NCBI RefSeq assembly: GCF_003097235.1
Contig: NZ_QEQQ01000002.1
Span: forward strand, 1 to 64,000
Direction of reading: 5' to 3'
Length of the DNA: 64,000 bases
Source: Pseudomonas sp. CC120222-01a
GTDB taxonomy: Bacteria > Pseudomonadota > Gammaproteobacteria > Pseudomonadales > Pseudomonadaceae
Position 1 is the stretch's first letter. Each line of letters opens with the position of its first letter. The position numbers were made by a program, and so were the translations under genes. The notes below the pieces were generated by a model, which did not search any database, was not told the origin of the DNA, and saw only the letters and a list, made by a program, of their open reading frames with translations. Positions 24,966-34,102 of this stretch are shown here, piece by piece.

Positions 24966-26357
24966 TCACTTGAGGCTGACGGTGGCCGGGGCTGGGGTGT
25001 GGGGTGCCACTTCGACGGCGGCACCGCTGGCAAATACCTGATTGCCGATCACCCGCAGGCTTACTACCTGGTATGGGCGGTCGATGGTGACCTTGACGTG
25101 GCCGCCGCCCTGGCCTGACGGCAGGGTCAGCTGGTGCTTGCCCTGAGCCAGGCGCACACGGGCCACCAGCGTATCGTTGGGCAGGGTGCGCCAGGTGCGG
25201 GTGTCGGCATCCTCGGCAACCAGTGAAGCGATGCTCAAAGCCAGGGCAGCCGACGGGTTTTTTTCGTTCAGCTTCTTCTGCCCCGCGCCGCGGAGGATGG
25301 CGCGTACGCTGGTGCGCAGGATGATCCCCGGCATTTCATCACGCAGTGCGCGGCGCGACATGGCGCTGGTGCTGTTGAGCACTGTCAGGTCCAGCGGCCT
25401 GTCATCCAGCCACAGCTTGCTAACGCCGGTGGTAGACGTGTCTTCGCGGATGATCGGGAACGACAACGGTGTGAGCACCAGGTTGCCGTCGATGGTCAGC
25501 GGCAGGGGGATGTTCATCGACGCGCGGGCCGGCGCCAGGCCGCTTTGCACCACGATCAATACCTCGCTCTGGCCGGCCTTGACGCTGCGTTTGTCCAGCT
25601 TCAGCAGGGCCTGCTCGAGCAGTGGCGTGTTCGGGCGCAGTTCGGCGGCCTTGCGGTAGCCGGGGGCGGCCAGGCCCTTCTCGCCCAGCGCTTCGTAGAC
25701 GAAGCCTGCCAGGTAATGACTGAAGGCGCTCTGGTAGCTGTTTTTCAGCTTTATCACTTCCGGGTCGTCGAGGCTGGCGACGGGATAGCCCTGCAGGTCC
25801 TTGTACTCGGTCTTGAGCCCTTCCTGCTCGGCCTGTTCCTCATACTTGAGGTATTCCTTGTCGCGCACTTCGGCGATCACGGCTTCGCGTTCGTGGGTCT
25901 TCCTGATCTCGGTGCGGGCGCCGGCGAAATCATTCTCGGCCAGCAGGTTGAGGGCCATCTGCGTGGTCAGCATGACCTTTTCGTAGTCGTAACCCTCGTA
26001 CCGACGCAGCTTGTCGTTTATCAGGAGGGTGCCGAACTGGCTCAGGTACTTGTCGGTGTCGAACTTGACCGCTTCCTCCCACTGCAACACCACGCTGTCA
26101 GCGGCGCGCCAGGCGTCCTGGCTGCCTTTGAGATCGCCCTTGGAACGCAGCAATTCGCCCTTTTCGAAGTAGTAGAGCAGGTCCTTCTTCTCGTCCTGAT
26201 TATGGCTTTCGAGCAGCGCGAGGGCCGCATCGACGTTGCCAGTCGCCAATTGCTCGCTGGTCTGCTGCAACTCACTGTCATAGTCGCGGAGCATGGCACA
26301 GCCAGTCATTTGCAGGATGGCCACCAGCAGGGCGAGGAGGAGGACACGAGATCCCAT
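24966..26357 (-). CDS. COG3014-type lipoprotein with TPR-like N-terminus
   Basis: This 463-residue lipoprotein has lipobox LQMTGC (C20). The N-terminal half is helical and TPR-like (AALALLESHNQDEKKDLLYY, FEKGELLRSKGDLKGSQDAW), and the C-terminal half is rich in beta strands. It is the first gene of the minus-strand envelope operon. I recall COG3014 proteins next to lpoB/ycfL-like genes in many gamma-proteobacteria, which fits an envelope complex. No catalytic motif is visible. Confidence 0.75.
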   Translation of the reverse strand: MGSRVLLLALLVAILQMTGCAMLRDYDSELQQTSEQLATGNVDAALALLESHNQDEKKDLLYYFEKGELLRSKGDLKGSQDAWRAADSVVLQWEEAVKFDTDKYLSQFGTLLINDKLRRYEGYDYEKVMLTTQMALNLLAENDFAGARTEIRKTHEREAVIAEVRDKEYLKYEEQAEQEGLKTEYKDLQGYPVASLDDPEVIKLKNSYQSAFSHYLAGFVYEALGEKGLAAPGYRKAAELRPNTPLLEQALLKLDKRSVKAGQSEVLIVVQSGLAPARASMNIPLPLTIDGNLVLTPLSFPIIREDTSTTGVSKLWLDDRPLDLTVLNSTSAMSRRALRDEMPGIILRTSVRAILRGAGQKKLNEKNPSAALALSIASLVAEDADTRTWRTLPNDTLVARVRLAQGKHQLTLPSGQGGGHVKVTIDRPYQVVSLRVIGNQVFASGAAVEVAPHTPAPATVSLK

Positions 26358-26577
26358 CGTTGAGCTTCATTCCCTGAGCAGATACGGGCACCTGGCCATT
26401 AGTTGCGTTTGGCCATCATTGTGACCGCGGATTATATGCAAAGTGCCCGACAGACGGTGGCAAAGTGCCCCTATTTTTCGGAAGGGATGTAATCCTGGGT
26501 TTGCGCAGCCAATTTGTTGCCGAATTTTTCATGAAATCCGTCGGCAAACCTTGAGCAAGCTGGAGTGGAAGTGAACA
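26358..26577. promoter_or_regulatory. divergent promoter region, lipoprotein operon / iron permease
   Basis: This 220-bp gap separates two divergent transcription units and must hold both promoters. A direct repeat GCAAAGTGCCC occurs twice (near 26439 and 26461). I find no clear Fur box by eye. No small gene is convincing. Confidence 0.4.
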
Positions 26578-28518
26578 ATGTTCTCTTTCGCATTCCGTCC
26601 GAGACTGGCCATGAAAACCCGTTCCCGTCTGCTCGCCTGGTTGCCGGCTGTACTGCTCGGCCCGGTGTTGGCGCTGTGCAGCACCCTGGTGCAGGCCGAA
26701 GCGCCCGCCGAGGCAGCCAAGGCCTTGCACCTGCTTGACTACATTGGCGCCGATTACCCACCGACCGTGCAGGACGGCAAGGTCATCGAAGATGGCGAGT
26801 ACCGCGAGCAGCAGGAGTTCGGTGCAGTGCTGGCTGACCTGGTCAAAGGCCTGCCGGCGAATGCCGAACAAGCTGGCCTGGCACAGGGGGTACAGGTGCT
26901 GCGCCACGCTATCGACCAGCGCCAGGACGGCGCAGCGGTAGCCAAGCAGGCCCGTCTGCTGGGCGCGCGCCTGGCGGTGGCCTACGAGGTCAGCCAGGCC
27001 CCGGTCATTACTCCGGACCCGGTCCGTGGCGCCTCGCTGTATGCGCAGAACTGCTCGATCTGCCACGGTGATACCGGCGCCGGTGACGGCCCGGCAGGTG
27101 TAGGCCTGGAGCCGGCACCGGCCAACCTGCGTGACACCGCACGTCTCGATCAGTTGAGCCTGTTCGACCTTTACAACACCCTGGCCCTGGGCATCGACGG
27201 CACCGAAATGCCGTCCTTCGCGGACCAGCTTGATGAGCGCCAGCGCTGGGACGTGGCGGCCTACATCGCCAGCTTCACGGCCAAGCCTGAAGCCGCCAAG
27301 GGCGACAAGACCTGGAACATCGCCGACCTGGCCCGCCAGACCCCGGCCGAAGTCGCTGCCAACGAAGGCGCCGCGTCGGTCGAGGCGTTCCGCGCCCAGC
27401 GCGCCCAGCCGCCGCAGGTCAAGCGTGGGCCGTCGCAGTTGCTCGAATACACCGCCAGTACGCTGGACAAGAGCCTGGCGGCCTACCGTGCAGGCGACCA
27501 CGACCAGGCCTACGACCTGTCGGTGGCGGCTTATCTGGAAGGGTTTGAGCTGGTCGAAAGCTCGCTGGACAACATCGACACCGAAGCGCGCAAGAGCACT
27601 GAAAAGTCGCTGATGGCTTACCGTCAGTCGCTGCAGGACGGCGTGCCGGTCGCCCAGGCCGAACAGCGCCTTGCCGAGGCGAAAAGCAAGCTCGACCAGG
27701 CCGCCAAGTTGCTGGGCAGCGACGGCCTGAGCTGGTCGCTGAGCTATATCTCCGGCCTGTTGATCCTGCTGCGTGAAGGCCTGGAGGCGATTCTGGTTCT
27801 GGCCGCGGTGCTGGCCTTCCTGCGCAACACCGGCCAGCAATCGGCCATACGCAGCGTCAACATCGGCTGGGGGCTGGCGCTGGTTGCAGGCTTTGCCACC
27901 TGGGCCGTGGCGGCCTATGTGATCGACGTCGGCGGTGCACAGCGAGAGCTGCTGGAAGGCAGCACGGCGTTGTTCGCCAGCGTGATGGTGCTGTGGCTGG
28001 GCGTGTGGATGCACGACCGCCGCCATGCTGCCGCCTGGCAGGACTACATCAAGAGCAGCCTGGTCAGTGGCGGCGGGCGCTTCGGCTTTGCCGTGCTGGC
28101 GTTCTTCTCGGTGTATCGCGAGCTGTTCGAAGTGATCCTGTTCTACGAAACCCTGTGGCTGCAAGCTGGCCCAGCTGGCCACCAGGCGGTGCTGGCCGGC
28201 GGTGCCACGGCGCTGGTGCTGTTGGTGGGCCTGGCGTGGGTGATCCTGCGCGGTTCGGCGAAGCTGCCACTGTCGCTGTTCTTCAGCATCAACGCCGGGC
28301 TGCTGTGCGCCCTGTCGGTGGTGTTTGCCGGGCATGGCGTGAAGGCGCTGCAGGAGGCGGGCGTGCTGGGCACGCGGCCGGTGGCGTTCTTCGAGTTCGA
28401 CTGGCTGGGGATTCACCCCGATGTGTACTCGCTGAGTGCGCAGGCGGTGGCGTTGCTGGCGATTCTGGTGTTGTATGGGCGTAGTCGCCTGGCCGACAAG
28501 CGCCGGGCTGCCGTTTAA
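26578..28518 (+). CDS. cytochrome c-FTR1 iron permease fusion
   Basis: This 646-residue protein joins a periplasmic cytochrome c domain to an FTR1-type iron permease. The N-terminus has a signal sequence (the ATG at 26611 is a possible alternative start). The heme-binding site is C159-S-I-C162-H163, with a likely Met ligand in TEMPSFAD. A helical linker follows (about 290-385). The membrane part has two REGLE-type motifs, REGLE at 399-403 and RELFE at 514-518, which carry Fe(III) in FTR1/EfeU. The heme domain may oxidise Fe(II) before import. This layout is known in pseudomonads. It stands alone with its own promoter. Confidence 0.88.
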   Translation: MFSFAFRPRLAMKTRSRLLAWLPAVLLGPVLALCSTLVQAEAPAEAAKALHLLDYIGADYPPTVQDGKVIEDGEYREQQEFGAVLADLVKGLPANAEQAGLAQGVQVLRHAIDQRQDGAAVAKQARLLGARLAVAYEVSQAPVITPDPVRGASLYAQNCSICHGDTGAGDGPAGVGLEPAPANLRDTARLDQLSLFDLYNTLALGIDGTEMPSFADQLDERQRWDVAAYIASFTAKPEAAKGDKTWNIADLARQTPAEVAANEGAASVEAFRAQRAQPPQVKRGPSQLLEYTASTLDKSLAAYRAGDHDQAYDLSVAAYLEGFELVESSLDNIDTEARKSTEKSLMAYRQSLQDGVPVAQAEQRLAEAKSKLDQAAKLLGSDGLSWSLSYISGLLILLREGLEAILVLAAVLAFLRNTGQQSAIRSVNIGWGLALVAGFATWAVAAYVIDVGGAQRELLEGSTALFASVMVLWLGVWMHDRRHAAAWQDYIKSSLVSGGGRFGFAVLAFFSVYRELFEVILFYETLWLQAGPAGHQAVLAGGATALVLLVGLAWVILRGSAKLPLSLFFSINAGLLCALSVVFAGHGVKALQEAGVLGTRPVAFFEFDWLGIHPDVYSLSAQAVALLAILVLYGRSRLADKRRAAV

Positions 28519-28528
28519 GGTTGATGCT

Positions 28529-28632
28529 GCTGGCCTCTTCGCGGGCACGCCCGCTCTCACAGGTACTGCACAGGTTTCAGATACTGTGCGATCCCTGAGG
28601 GAGCGGGCTTGCCCGCGAAGAGGCCAGTGCAG
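28529..28632. repeat. inverted REP pair
   Basis: Two facing REP elements (GGCCTCTTCGCGGGCACGCC at left, its inverse at right) with a spacer of about 30 bp. They fill the gap between the iron permease and the YaiI-family gene. Confidence 0.92.
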
Positions 28633-28652
28633 GAATGAAGAGATTTAACTGA

Positions 28653-29105
28653 ATGCGCATCTGGATCGACGCCGACGCCTGCCCCAAGGCAGCCAAGGAC
28701 CTGATCGTCAAATTTGCCCTCAAGCGTCAGCTCGAAGTGGTGATGGTGGCCGGTCAGGCCGTAGCCAAGCCGGCCTTCGCGATCGTCCGCCTGATCGTGG
28801 TGCCTAGCGGCATGGACGCGGCCGACGATTACCTGGTCGAACACGCCGTGCCCGGCGAGCTGGTGATCTGCAGCGATGTGCCGCTGGCCGACCGCCTGAT
28901 CAAGAAGGGAGTCGCCGCGCTGGACCCACGTGGCCGCGAGTTCGACGAACGCAACATGGGCGAGCGCCTGGCGGTGCGCAACCTGTTCACCGAGCTGCGT
29001 GAGCAGGGTCAGGTCGGGGGAGGGCAGGCGCCCTATGGCGAACGCGAGAAGCAGGCCTTCGCCAATGCCCTGGATCGGATCCTGACCCGCCTCAGCAAGG
29101 GCTGA
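28653..29105 (+). CDS. YaiI/YqxD family protein (DUF188)
   Basis: This 150-residue protein has the family start MRIWIDADACPKAAKD, with the conserved Asp residues and Cys, and later VPSGMDAADDYLVEHAVPGE and CSDVPLADRLIKKG. The fold is PIN-like, so nuclease activity has been suggested for the family, but no function is established. Length is normal. It ends against the convergent elbB gene, with the two stop codons adjacent. Confidence 0.88.
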   Translation: MRIWIDADACPKAAKDLIVKFALKRQLEVVMVAGQAVAKPAFAIVRLIVVPSGMDAADDYLVEHAVPGELVICSDVPLADRLIKKGVAALDPRGREFDERNMGERLAVRNLFTELREQGQVGGGQAPYGEREKQAFANALDRILTRLSKG

Positions 29106-29771
29106 TCACGCCCCTTCGTGGGTCAGCTCCAGCACCCGGTCCACCAGCTTGTAGATGCCGCTGGCCGCTTCACTGATCGACTTGGCCACCATGTAGGCCG
29201 GGGTAGTCACCAGCTTGCGCTGGGTGTCCTCGACGATGTCATGCACATCGCACTCCTCGTGCTTGCCGCCCATCTTTTCCACAGCTGCCGCGGTGTCCGC
29301 GTCATTGCCAATGGTGCAGATCACGCCCGGGCCATAGATCTTCGCCGCCAGCGCCGGCGAGATGCAGATCAGGCCAACCGGCTTGCAGGCCTCGGCAAAG
29401 GCTTCGGCCAGGCTTAGCACCTCCGGGTTCACCGTGCATTCAGTGCCTTCCACGGCAAAGTTGGACAGGTTCTTCGCCGCGCCGAAACCGCCCGGCACGA
29501 TCAACGCATCGAAGTCTTCGGCCTTGGCCTCGCGGATGTCTTTCACTTCGCCACGGGCGATGCGCGCCGACTCGGTCAGCACATTGCGCGATTCAGGCAT
29601 TTCCTGACCAGTCAGGTGGTCGATCACGTGCATCTGCGCGATGTTCGGCGCAAAGCACTGCACCTGTGCGCCGCGCTGGTCGAGGCGCAGCAGGGTGATC
29701 ACGCTTTCGTGGATTTCGGCGCCGTCGTAGACGCCACAGCCGGAAAGAATCACCGCTACTTTCTTGGTCAT
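29106..29771 (-). CDS. elbB: ElbB-type glyoxalase (DJ-1/PfpI superfamily)
   Basis: This 221-residue protein matches ElbB, with KKVAVILSGCGVYDGAEIHE at the start, VPGGFGAAKNLSNFA in the middle, and PVGLICISPAL holding the nucleophilic cysteine of the DJ-1 fold. E. coli ElbB has glyoxalase activity and was once linked to isoprenoid synthesis. I chose the ATG at 29771 because GGAG lies 8 bases upstream; an in-frame ATG at 29777 is too close to it. It is a monocistronic gene. Confidence 0.88.
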   Translation of the reverse strand: MTKKVAVILSGCGVYDGAEIHESVITLLRLDQRGAQVQCFAPNIAQMHVIDHLTGQEMPESRNVLTESARIARGEVKDIREAKAEDFDALIVPGGFGAAKNLSNFAVEGTECTVNPEVLSLAEAFAEACKPVGLICISPALAAKIYGPGVICTIGNDADTAAAVEKMGGKHEECDVHDIVEDTQRKLVTTPAYMVAKSISEAASGIYKLVDRVLELTHEGA

Positions 29772-29884
29772 GCTCATTACTCCATTTTCGAGGCGCTAAA
29801 TGTCCTCTAGTTTGGCAGATGTGGCCATAGGGATTACGGCAGGCGCATCCTAATCTCTGTGGATAACCTTACCGAGCGTTGCCC

Positions 29885-31180
29885 ATGGACCTGATTCTGC
29901 TGGCCGTGCCGTTTTTCTTCGTGCTGATTGCCGTAGAGCTGATTGCCGACCGCGTGCGCGGCCAGCGCAACTTCACCCTGGCCGATTCGATCAACAGCCT
30001 CAGCACTGGCGCGCTGTCCACCAGTACCGGCCTGCTGACCAAAGGGGTAGGGCTGCTGACCTATGCGCTGGCCTGGGAGCACCTGGCGCTGCTGCGCCTG
30101 CCGGCGAACGCCGTGTGGGTCTGGCTGCTGGCGTTCGTGCTGTACGACCTGTGCTACTACTGGCTGCACCGCCTGGGCCATGAGCGCAACATATTGTGGG
30201 CGGCGCATTCGGTGCATCACCAGAGCGAGGAGTACAACCTCACCACGGCGCTGCGCCAGACCAGCAGCGGTTTCATCTTCTCGTGGATCTTCTACTTGCC
30301 GCTGGCGCTGATCGGCGTGCCGCCCGTGGTGTTCATCACCGTGGCCTCGCTGAACCTGCTGTACCAGTTCTGGGTACACACCCGGCACATTCCCAAGCTG
30401 GGCTGGCTTGAGTGGGTGCTGATCACACCGTCCAACCATCGTGTCCACCATGCGCAGAATCCTGCCTACTTGGATCGCAACTACGGCGGCGTGTTCATTA
30501 TCTGGGACCGCCTGTTCGGCACGTTCAAGGAGGAGGACCTGGCCGAGCCGGTGGTGTTTGGCGTGACCACGCCTTTGGCCAGCTGGAACCCGCTGTGGGC
30601 CAACCTGCAGTTCTACGCCCAGCTGTATAGCGATGCCCGTCGCACCCGCAGCTGGAAGGACAAGCTGCGCATCTGGTTCATGCCCACTGGCTGGCGCCCG
30701 GCTGATGTCGCGGCAGCTTATCCACAGGCGAAACAGAACCTGGCGATGTTCCGCAAGTTCGAGATAGCCCTGGGCCGGGGGTGGCAGGTGTACGTGACGG
30801 CGCAATTCGCCGTCTACATCGCGCTGGGCAGTTATCTGATGGATGTGGCCGAGCGCGTGCCAGCTGCAGCCCTGGTGCTGGGCTGGTCGCTGATGGCGTT
30901 CGGCTTGTTCGTGCTGGGAGCGGCTCTGGAAAACCGGCCGTGGGCGGTGCGTCTGGAGCTGGCGCGCCTGCTGACGCTGGTGCCGGCGCTGTACCTGGCC
31001 GGCACGCTGGGCTTAGCGGTGGTCGTGCCCGTGTTCTGGCTGCTTCTCGGTGTTTACCTGCTGCTCAGCGCTGGCGGGTTGCTCGTCTGCCGCCGCGCGG
31101 CGCTCGGCGCGGATGGTGCGGAAACGCCGGCGCAGCCAGAGCAGGCCGCCCAGCAGCAACAGGCCGCCGAGCACCCATAG
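29885..31180 (+). CDS. sterol desaturase/fatty acid hydroxylase family membrane protein
   Basis: This 431-residue integral membrane protein has the di-iron histidine motifs of the family: HRLGHE near residue 98, HSVHHQSEEYN near 112 and HRVHHAQN near 186. An iron-dependent hydroxylase or desaturase acting on a lipid is therefore likely; alkylglycerol monooxygenase is the nearest well-studied relative. A further set of C-terminal helices (about 300-410) is present. The ATG at 29885 was preferred to an upstream TTG. The last 168 bp overlap the convergent DedA gene, where both tails are low-complexity and polar. Confidence 0.83.
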   Translation: MDLILLAVPFFFVLIAVELIADRVRGQRNFTLADSINSLSTGALSTSTGLLTKGVGLLTYALAWEHLALLRLPANAVWVWLLAFVLYDLCYYWLHRLGHERNILWAAHSVHHQSEEYNLTTALRQTSSGFIFSWIFYLPLALIGVPPVVFITVASLNLLYQFWVHTRHIPKLGWLEWVLITPSNHRVHHAQNPAYLDRNYGGVFIIWDRLFGTFKEEDLAEPVVFGVTTPLASWNPLWANLQFYAQLYSDARRTRSWKDKLRIWFMPTGWRPADVAAAYPQAKQNLAMFRKFEIALGRGWQVYVTAQFAVYIALGSYLMDVAERVPAAALVLGWSLMAFGLFVLGAALENRPWAVRLELARLLTLVPALYLAGTLGLAVVVPVFWLLLGVYLLLSAGGLLVCRRAALGADGAETPAQPEQAAQQQQAAEHP

Positions 31181-31657
31181 CTCGTACTTCTTGATGCTGC
31201 CCAGCATGCCTTCGAGGATGGCGCCGAAGTGGTAGGCAGCCAGGCCCAGTGCCAAGGCCCATACGGCAGCGCCGATGCCGTTGAGCAGCAGGTACCGGCG
31301 CGGCGAGTAGCCGGACAGGCCGATGGCGATCGGCATCACCGTGCGCAGGCCGTAGACGAAGCGGAAGCTCAGCACCCAGATGTCCGGGTGACGGCGGATG
31401 TGCTCCAGCGCCCGGTCACCCATGGCCTGCCAGCGCGGCTTGCGTGCGAGGATCTTGCGCCCGTGCCGCCGGCCCATGAAGTACCACAGCTGGTCGCCAG
31501 CGTAGCTGCCACAGAAGGCCACCAGGACCACCAGCTTGATGTCCATGTATTCGCGGAACGCAAGGAAGCCCGCAAGTACCAGAATGGTCTCGCCTTCGAA
31601 GAAGGTGCCTAGAAAAAGGGCAAAGTAGCCGAAATCCTGCAGGAATTGTTGGAGCAT
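31013..31657 (-). CDS. DedA-family membrane protein
   Basis: This 214-residue protein has the DedA pattern: FGYFALFLGTFFEGETILV, with the conserved E, then FCGSYAGDQLWYFMGRRHGR and RFVYGLRTVMPIAIGLSG with the conserved R and G. DedA proteins are thought to move lipid carriers across the inner membrane. The ATG at 31657 starts the conserved region; a longer reading to 31834 would add 59 residues unlike the family. The C-terminal 40 residues are polar, rich in Gln and His, and overlap the end of the hydroxylase gene on the other strand. Confidence 0.85.
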   Translation of the reverse strand: MLQQFLQDFGYFALFLGTFFEGETILVLAGFLAFREYMDIKLVVLVAFCGSYAGDQLWYFMGRRHGRKILARKPRWQAMGDRALEHIRRHPDIWVLSFRFVYGLRTVMPIAIGLSGYSPRRYLLLNGIGAAVWALALGLAAYHFGAILEGMLGSIKKYELWVLGGLLLLGGLLWLRRRFRTIRAERRAAADEQPASAEQQVNTEKQPEHGHDHR

Positions 31658-31791
31658 TTTCTGAGGTGCTGGCGAAATGAACGCGCAGCCTACCCCTTCG
31701 CGCGCATTCGTGAAAGTGTCCAAATGTGTCTCGACGTGAACTATTCCTACGCGGACAATACCGGCAGCCTTAAGTCGCGGCTTGCGCGAAG

Positions 31792-31809
31792 CTGTAACAC
31801 AGCCGTCAT
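31792..31809 (+). promoter_or_regulatory. Pho-box-like site upstream of ppk
   Basis: CTGTAACACAGCCGTCAT fits the 7-4-7 direct-repeat plan of PhoB sites (consensus CTGTCAT twice, 4 bp apart), with 5 and 6 of 7 matches. A -10-like TATCTT begins 10 bp further on (31820), the normal spacing for PhoB-activated promoters. PhoB control of ppk is known in other bacteria; here it is an inference. Confidence 0.6.
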
Positions 31810-31870
31810 AATGGGCGCTTATCTTGCCGCTCAATTGATCATAGGGCGTTAACGTCCTTAGGAACGTCAG

Positions 31871-34102
31871 ATGAATAATGAAGTGCTAACCCCTGTCGCG
31901 ATCAAGGATGCCCAGGCAGTCCCCGAAGAGATGGTACAGACCCCGCCAGACCTGCCCGAGGTCGTGGAGCCGGTGGTCGAAGTCGCCGCCCCGGCCCCTG
32001 CGCCGACGCCGGCCATCGCCGTCCCCAGCCTGGACGACAGCAGCCTGTACATTCATCGCGAACTTTCGCAGCTGCAATTCAATATCCGCGTGCTGGAGCA
32101 GGCGCTGGACGAATCGTACCCGCTGCTCGAACGCCTCAAATTCCTGCTGATCTTCTCCAGCAACCTCGACGAGTTCTTCGAGATCCGCGTCGCGGGCCTT
32201 AAGAAGCAGATCAACTTCGCCCGCGAGCTGGCCGGCGCCGATGGCCTGCAGCCGCACCAGGCGCTGGCACGCATCAGCGAGCTGGTGCACTTCGAAGTGG
32301 AGCGCCAGTACGCGATCCTCAACGACGTGTTGCTGCCGGAGCTTGAAAAGCACGCTATCCGCTTCATTCGTCGCCGCTACTGGACGCCGAAGCTCAAGAC
32401 TTGGGTGCGCCGCTTCTTCCGCGACGAGATCGCGCCGATCATCACCCCGATCGGCCTCGATCCGACCCACCCGTTCCCGCTGCTGGTGAACAAGAGCCTG
32501 AACTTCATCGTCGAGCTCGAAGGTGTGGACGCCTTTGGCCGCGACTCCGGTCTGGCGATCATCCCGGCCCCGCGCCTGCTGCCACGCGTCATTCGTGTGC
32601 CGGAAGAAGTCGGTGGCCCAGGCGACAATTACGTCTTCCTGTCGTCGATGATCCATGCCCACGCCGATGACCTGTTCCAGGGCATGAAGGTCAAGGGTTG
32701 CTACCAGTTCCGCCTGACCCGTAACGCCGACCTGGCGCTGGATTCCGAAGAGGTCGACGACCTTGCCCGCGCCCTGCGCGGTGAGCTGTTCTCGCGCCGC
32801 TACGGCGACGCCGTGCGCCTGGAAGTCGCCGACACTTGCCCGAAACACCTGTCGGACTACCTGCTCAAGCAGTTCAGCCTGAGCGAAAGCGAGCTCTACC
32901 AGGTCAACGGCCCGGTCAACCTGACCCGCCTGTTCAGCATCACCGGCCTCGACAGCCACCCGGAGCTACAGTACACGCCGTTCACCCCGGCCATCCCCAA
33001 GCTGCTGCAGAATGCCGACAACATTTTCAGCGTGATCGGCAAGCAGGACATCCTGCTGATGCACCCGTTCGAGTCCTTCACCCCGGTGATCGACCTGCTG
33101 CGCCAGGCCGCCAAGGACCCGCACGTGCTCGCCGTGCGTCAGACCCTGTACCGTTCCGGGGCCAACTCGGAGATTGTCGACGCGTTGGTGGATGCGGCGC
33201 GTAACGGCAAGGAGGTCACCGCGGTGATCGAGCTGCGCGCGCGCTTCGACGAAGAGTCCAACCTGCAGATGGCCAGCCGCCTGCAGGCCGCCGGTGCGGT
33301 GGTGATCTACGGCGTGGTCGGCTTCAAGACCCACGCCAAGATGATGCTGATCCTGCGCCGCGAGCAGGGCGAGATCGTGCGTTATGCGCACCTGGGTACC
33401 GGTAACTACCACGCCGGCAACGCTCGCTTGTACACCGACTACAGCCTGCTGACCTCCGACGACGCCCTCACCGAGGACGTCGGCAAGCTGTTCAGCCAGC
33501 TGATCGGCATGGGCAAGACCCTGCGCATGAAGAAGCTGCTGCACGCGCCGTTCACCCTGAAGAAGGGCATGCTCGACATGATCGCCCGGGAGACCCAGTT
33601 CGCCCTGGAAGGCAAGCCGGCGCACATCATCGCCAAGTTCAATTCGCTGACCGACGCCAAGGTCATCAAGGCGTTGTACAAGGCCAGCCAGTCGGGCGTG
33701 AAGATCGACCTGGTGGTGCGCGGCATGTGCTGCCTGCGCCCAGGCATTCCGGGGGTTTCGCACAACATCCAGGTGCGCTCGATCATCGGCCGCTTCCTCG
33801 AGCACACGCGGGTGTTCTACTTCCTCAATGGCGGCGAAGAGCAGATCTACCTGTCCAGTGCCGACTGGATGGAACGCAACCTCGACAAGCGCGTCGAGAC
33901 TTGTTTCCCGGTGGAGGGCAAGAAGCTGTTGCTGCGGGTGAAGAAGGAGCTGGAAGGCTATCTGACCGACAATACCCACGCCTGGACCTTGCAGCCTGAC
34001 GGGCGCTACGTGCGCAGCACCCCGACCGGCAACCAGAACCCGCGCAGTGCCCAGGCGACCCTGCTGGAGCGCCTGAGCAACCCGCTCCTCAACGTACGCT
34101 GA
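31871..34102 (+). CDS. ppk: polyphosphate kinase 1
   Basis: This 743-residue enzyme makes inorganic polyphosphate from ATP. The start MNNEV leads a Pro/Ala/Val-rich, low-complexity tail of about 50 residues that other PPKs lack or vary in. The N domain then starts with [20 protein letters not shown]. The phospho-accepting histidine is H507 in [10 protein letters not shown], followed by [11 protein letters not shown]. The second phospholipase D-like motif is seen around [13 protein letters not shown]. It converges on ppx with a 14-bp overlap. A Pho-box-like promoter lies upstream. Confidence 0.96.
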   Translation: MNNEVLTPVAIKDAQAVPEEMVQTPPDLPEVVEPVVEVAAPAPAPTPAIAVPSLDDSSLYIHRELSQLQFNIRVLEQALDESYPLLERLKFLLIFSSNLDEFFEIRVAGLKKQINFARELAGADGLQPHQALARISELVHFEVERQYAILNDVLLPELEKHAIRFIRRRYWTPKLKTWVRRFFRDEIAPIITPIGLDPTHPFPLLVNKSLNFIVELEGVDAFGRDSGLAIIPAPRLLPRVIRVPEEVGGPGDNYVFLSSMIHAHADDLFQGMKVKGCYQFRLTRNADLALDSEEVDDLARALRGELFSRRYGDAVRLEVADTCPKHLSDYLLKQFSLSESELYQVNGPVNLTRLFSITGLDSHPELQYTPFTPAIPKLLQNADNIFSVIGKQDILLMHPFESFTPVIDLLRQAAKDPHVLAVRQTLYRSGANSEIVDALVDAARNGKEVTAVIELRARFDEESNLQMASRLQAAGAVVIYGVVGFKTHAKMMLILRREQGEIVRYAHLGTGNYHAGNARLYTDYSLLTSDDALTEDVGKLFSQLIGMGKTLRMKKLLHAPFTLKKGMLDMIARETQFALEGKPAHIIAKFNSLTDAKVIKALYKASQSGVKIDLVVRGMCCLRPGIPGVSHNIQVRSIIGRFLEHTRVFYFLNGGEEQIYLSSADWMERNLDKRVETCFPVEGKKLLLRVKKELEGYLTDNTHAWTLQPDGRYVRSTPTGNQNPRSAQATLLERLSNPLLNVR

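Noticed and set aside
26416..28560. 714-codon open frame on the minus strand
   Set aside because: It is antisense to the FTR1 permease and carries no recognisable domain; GC-rich shadow.
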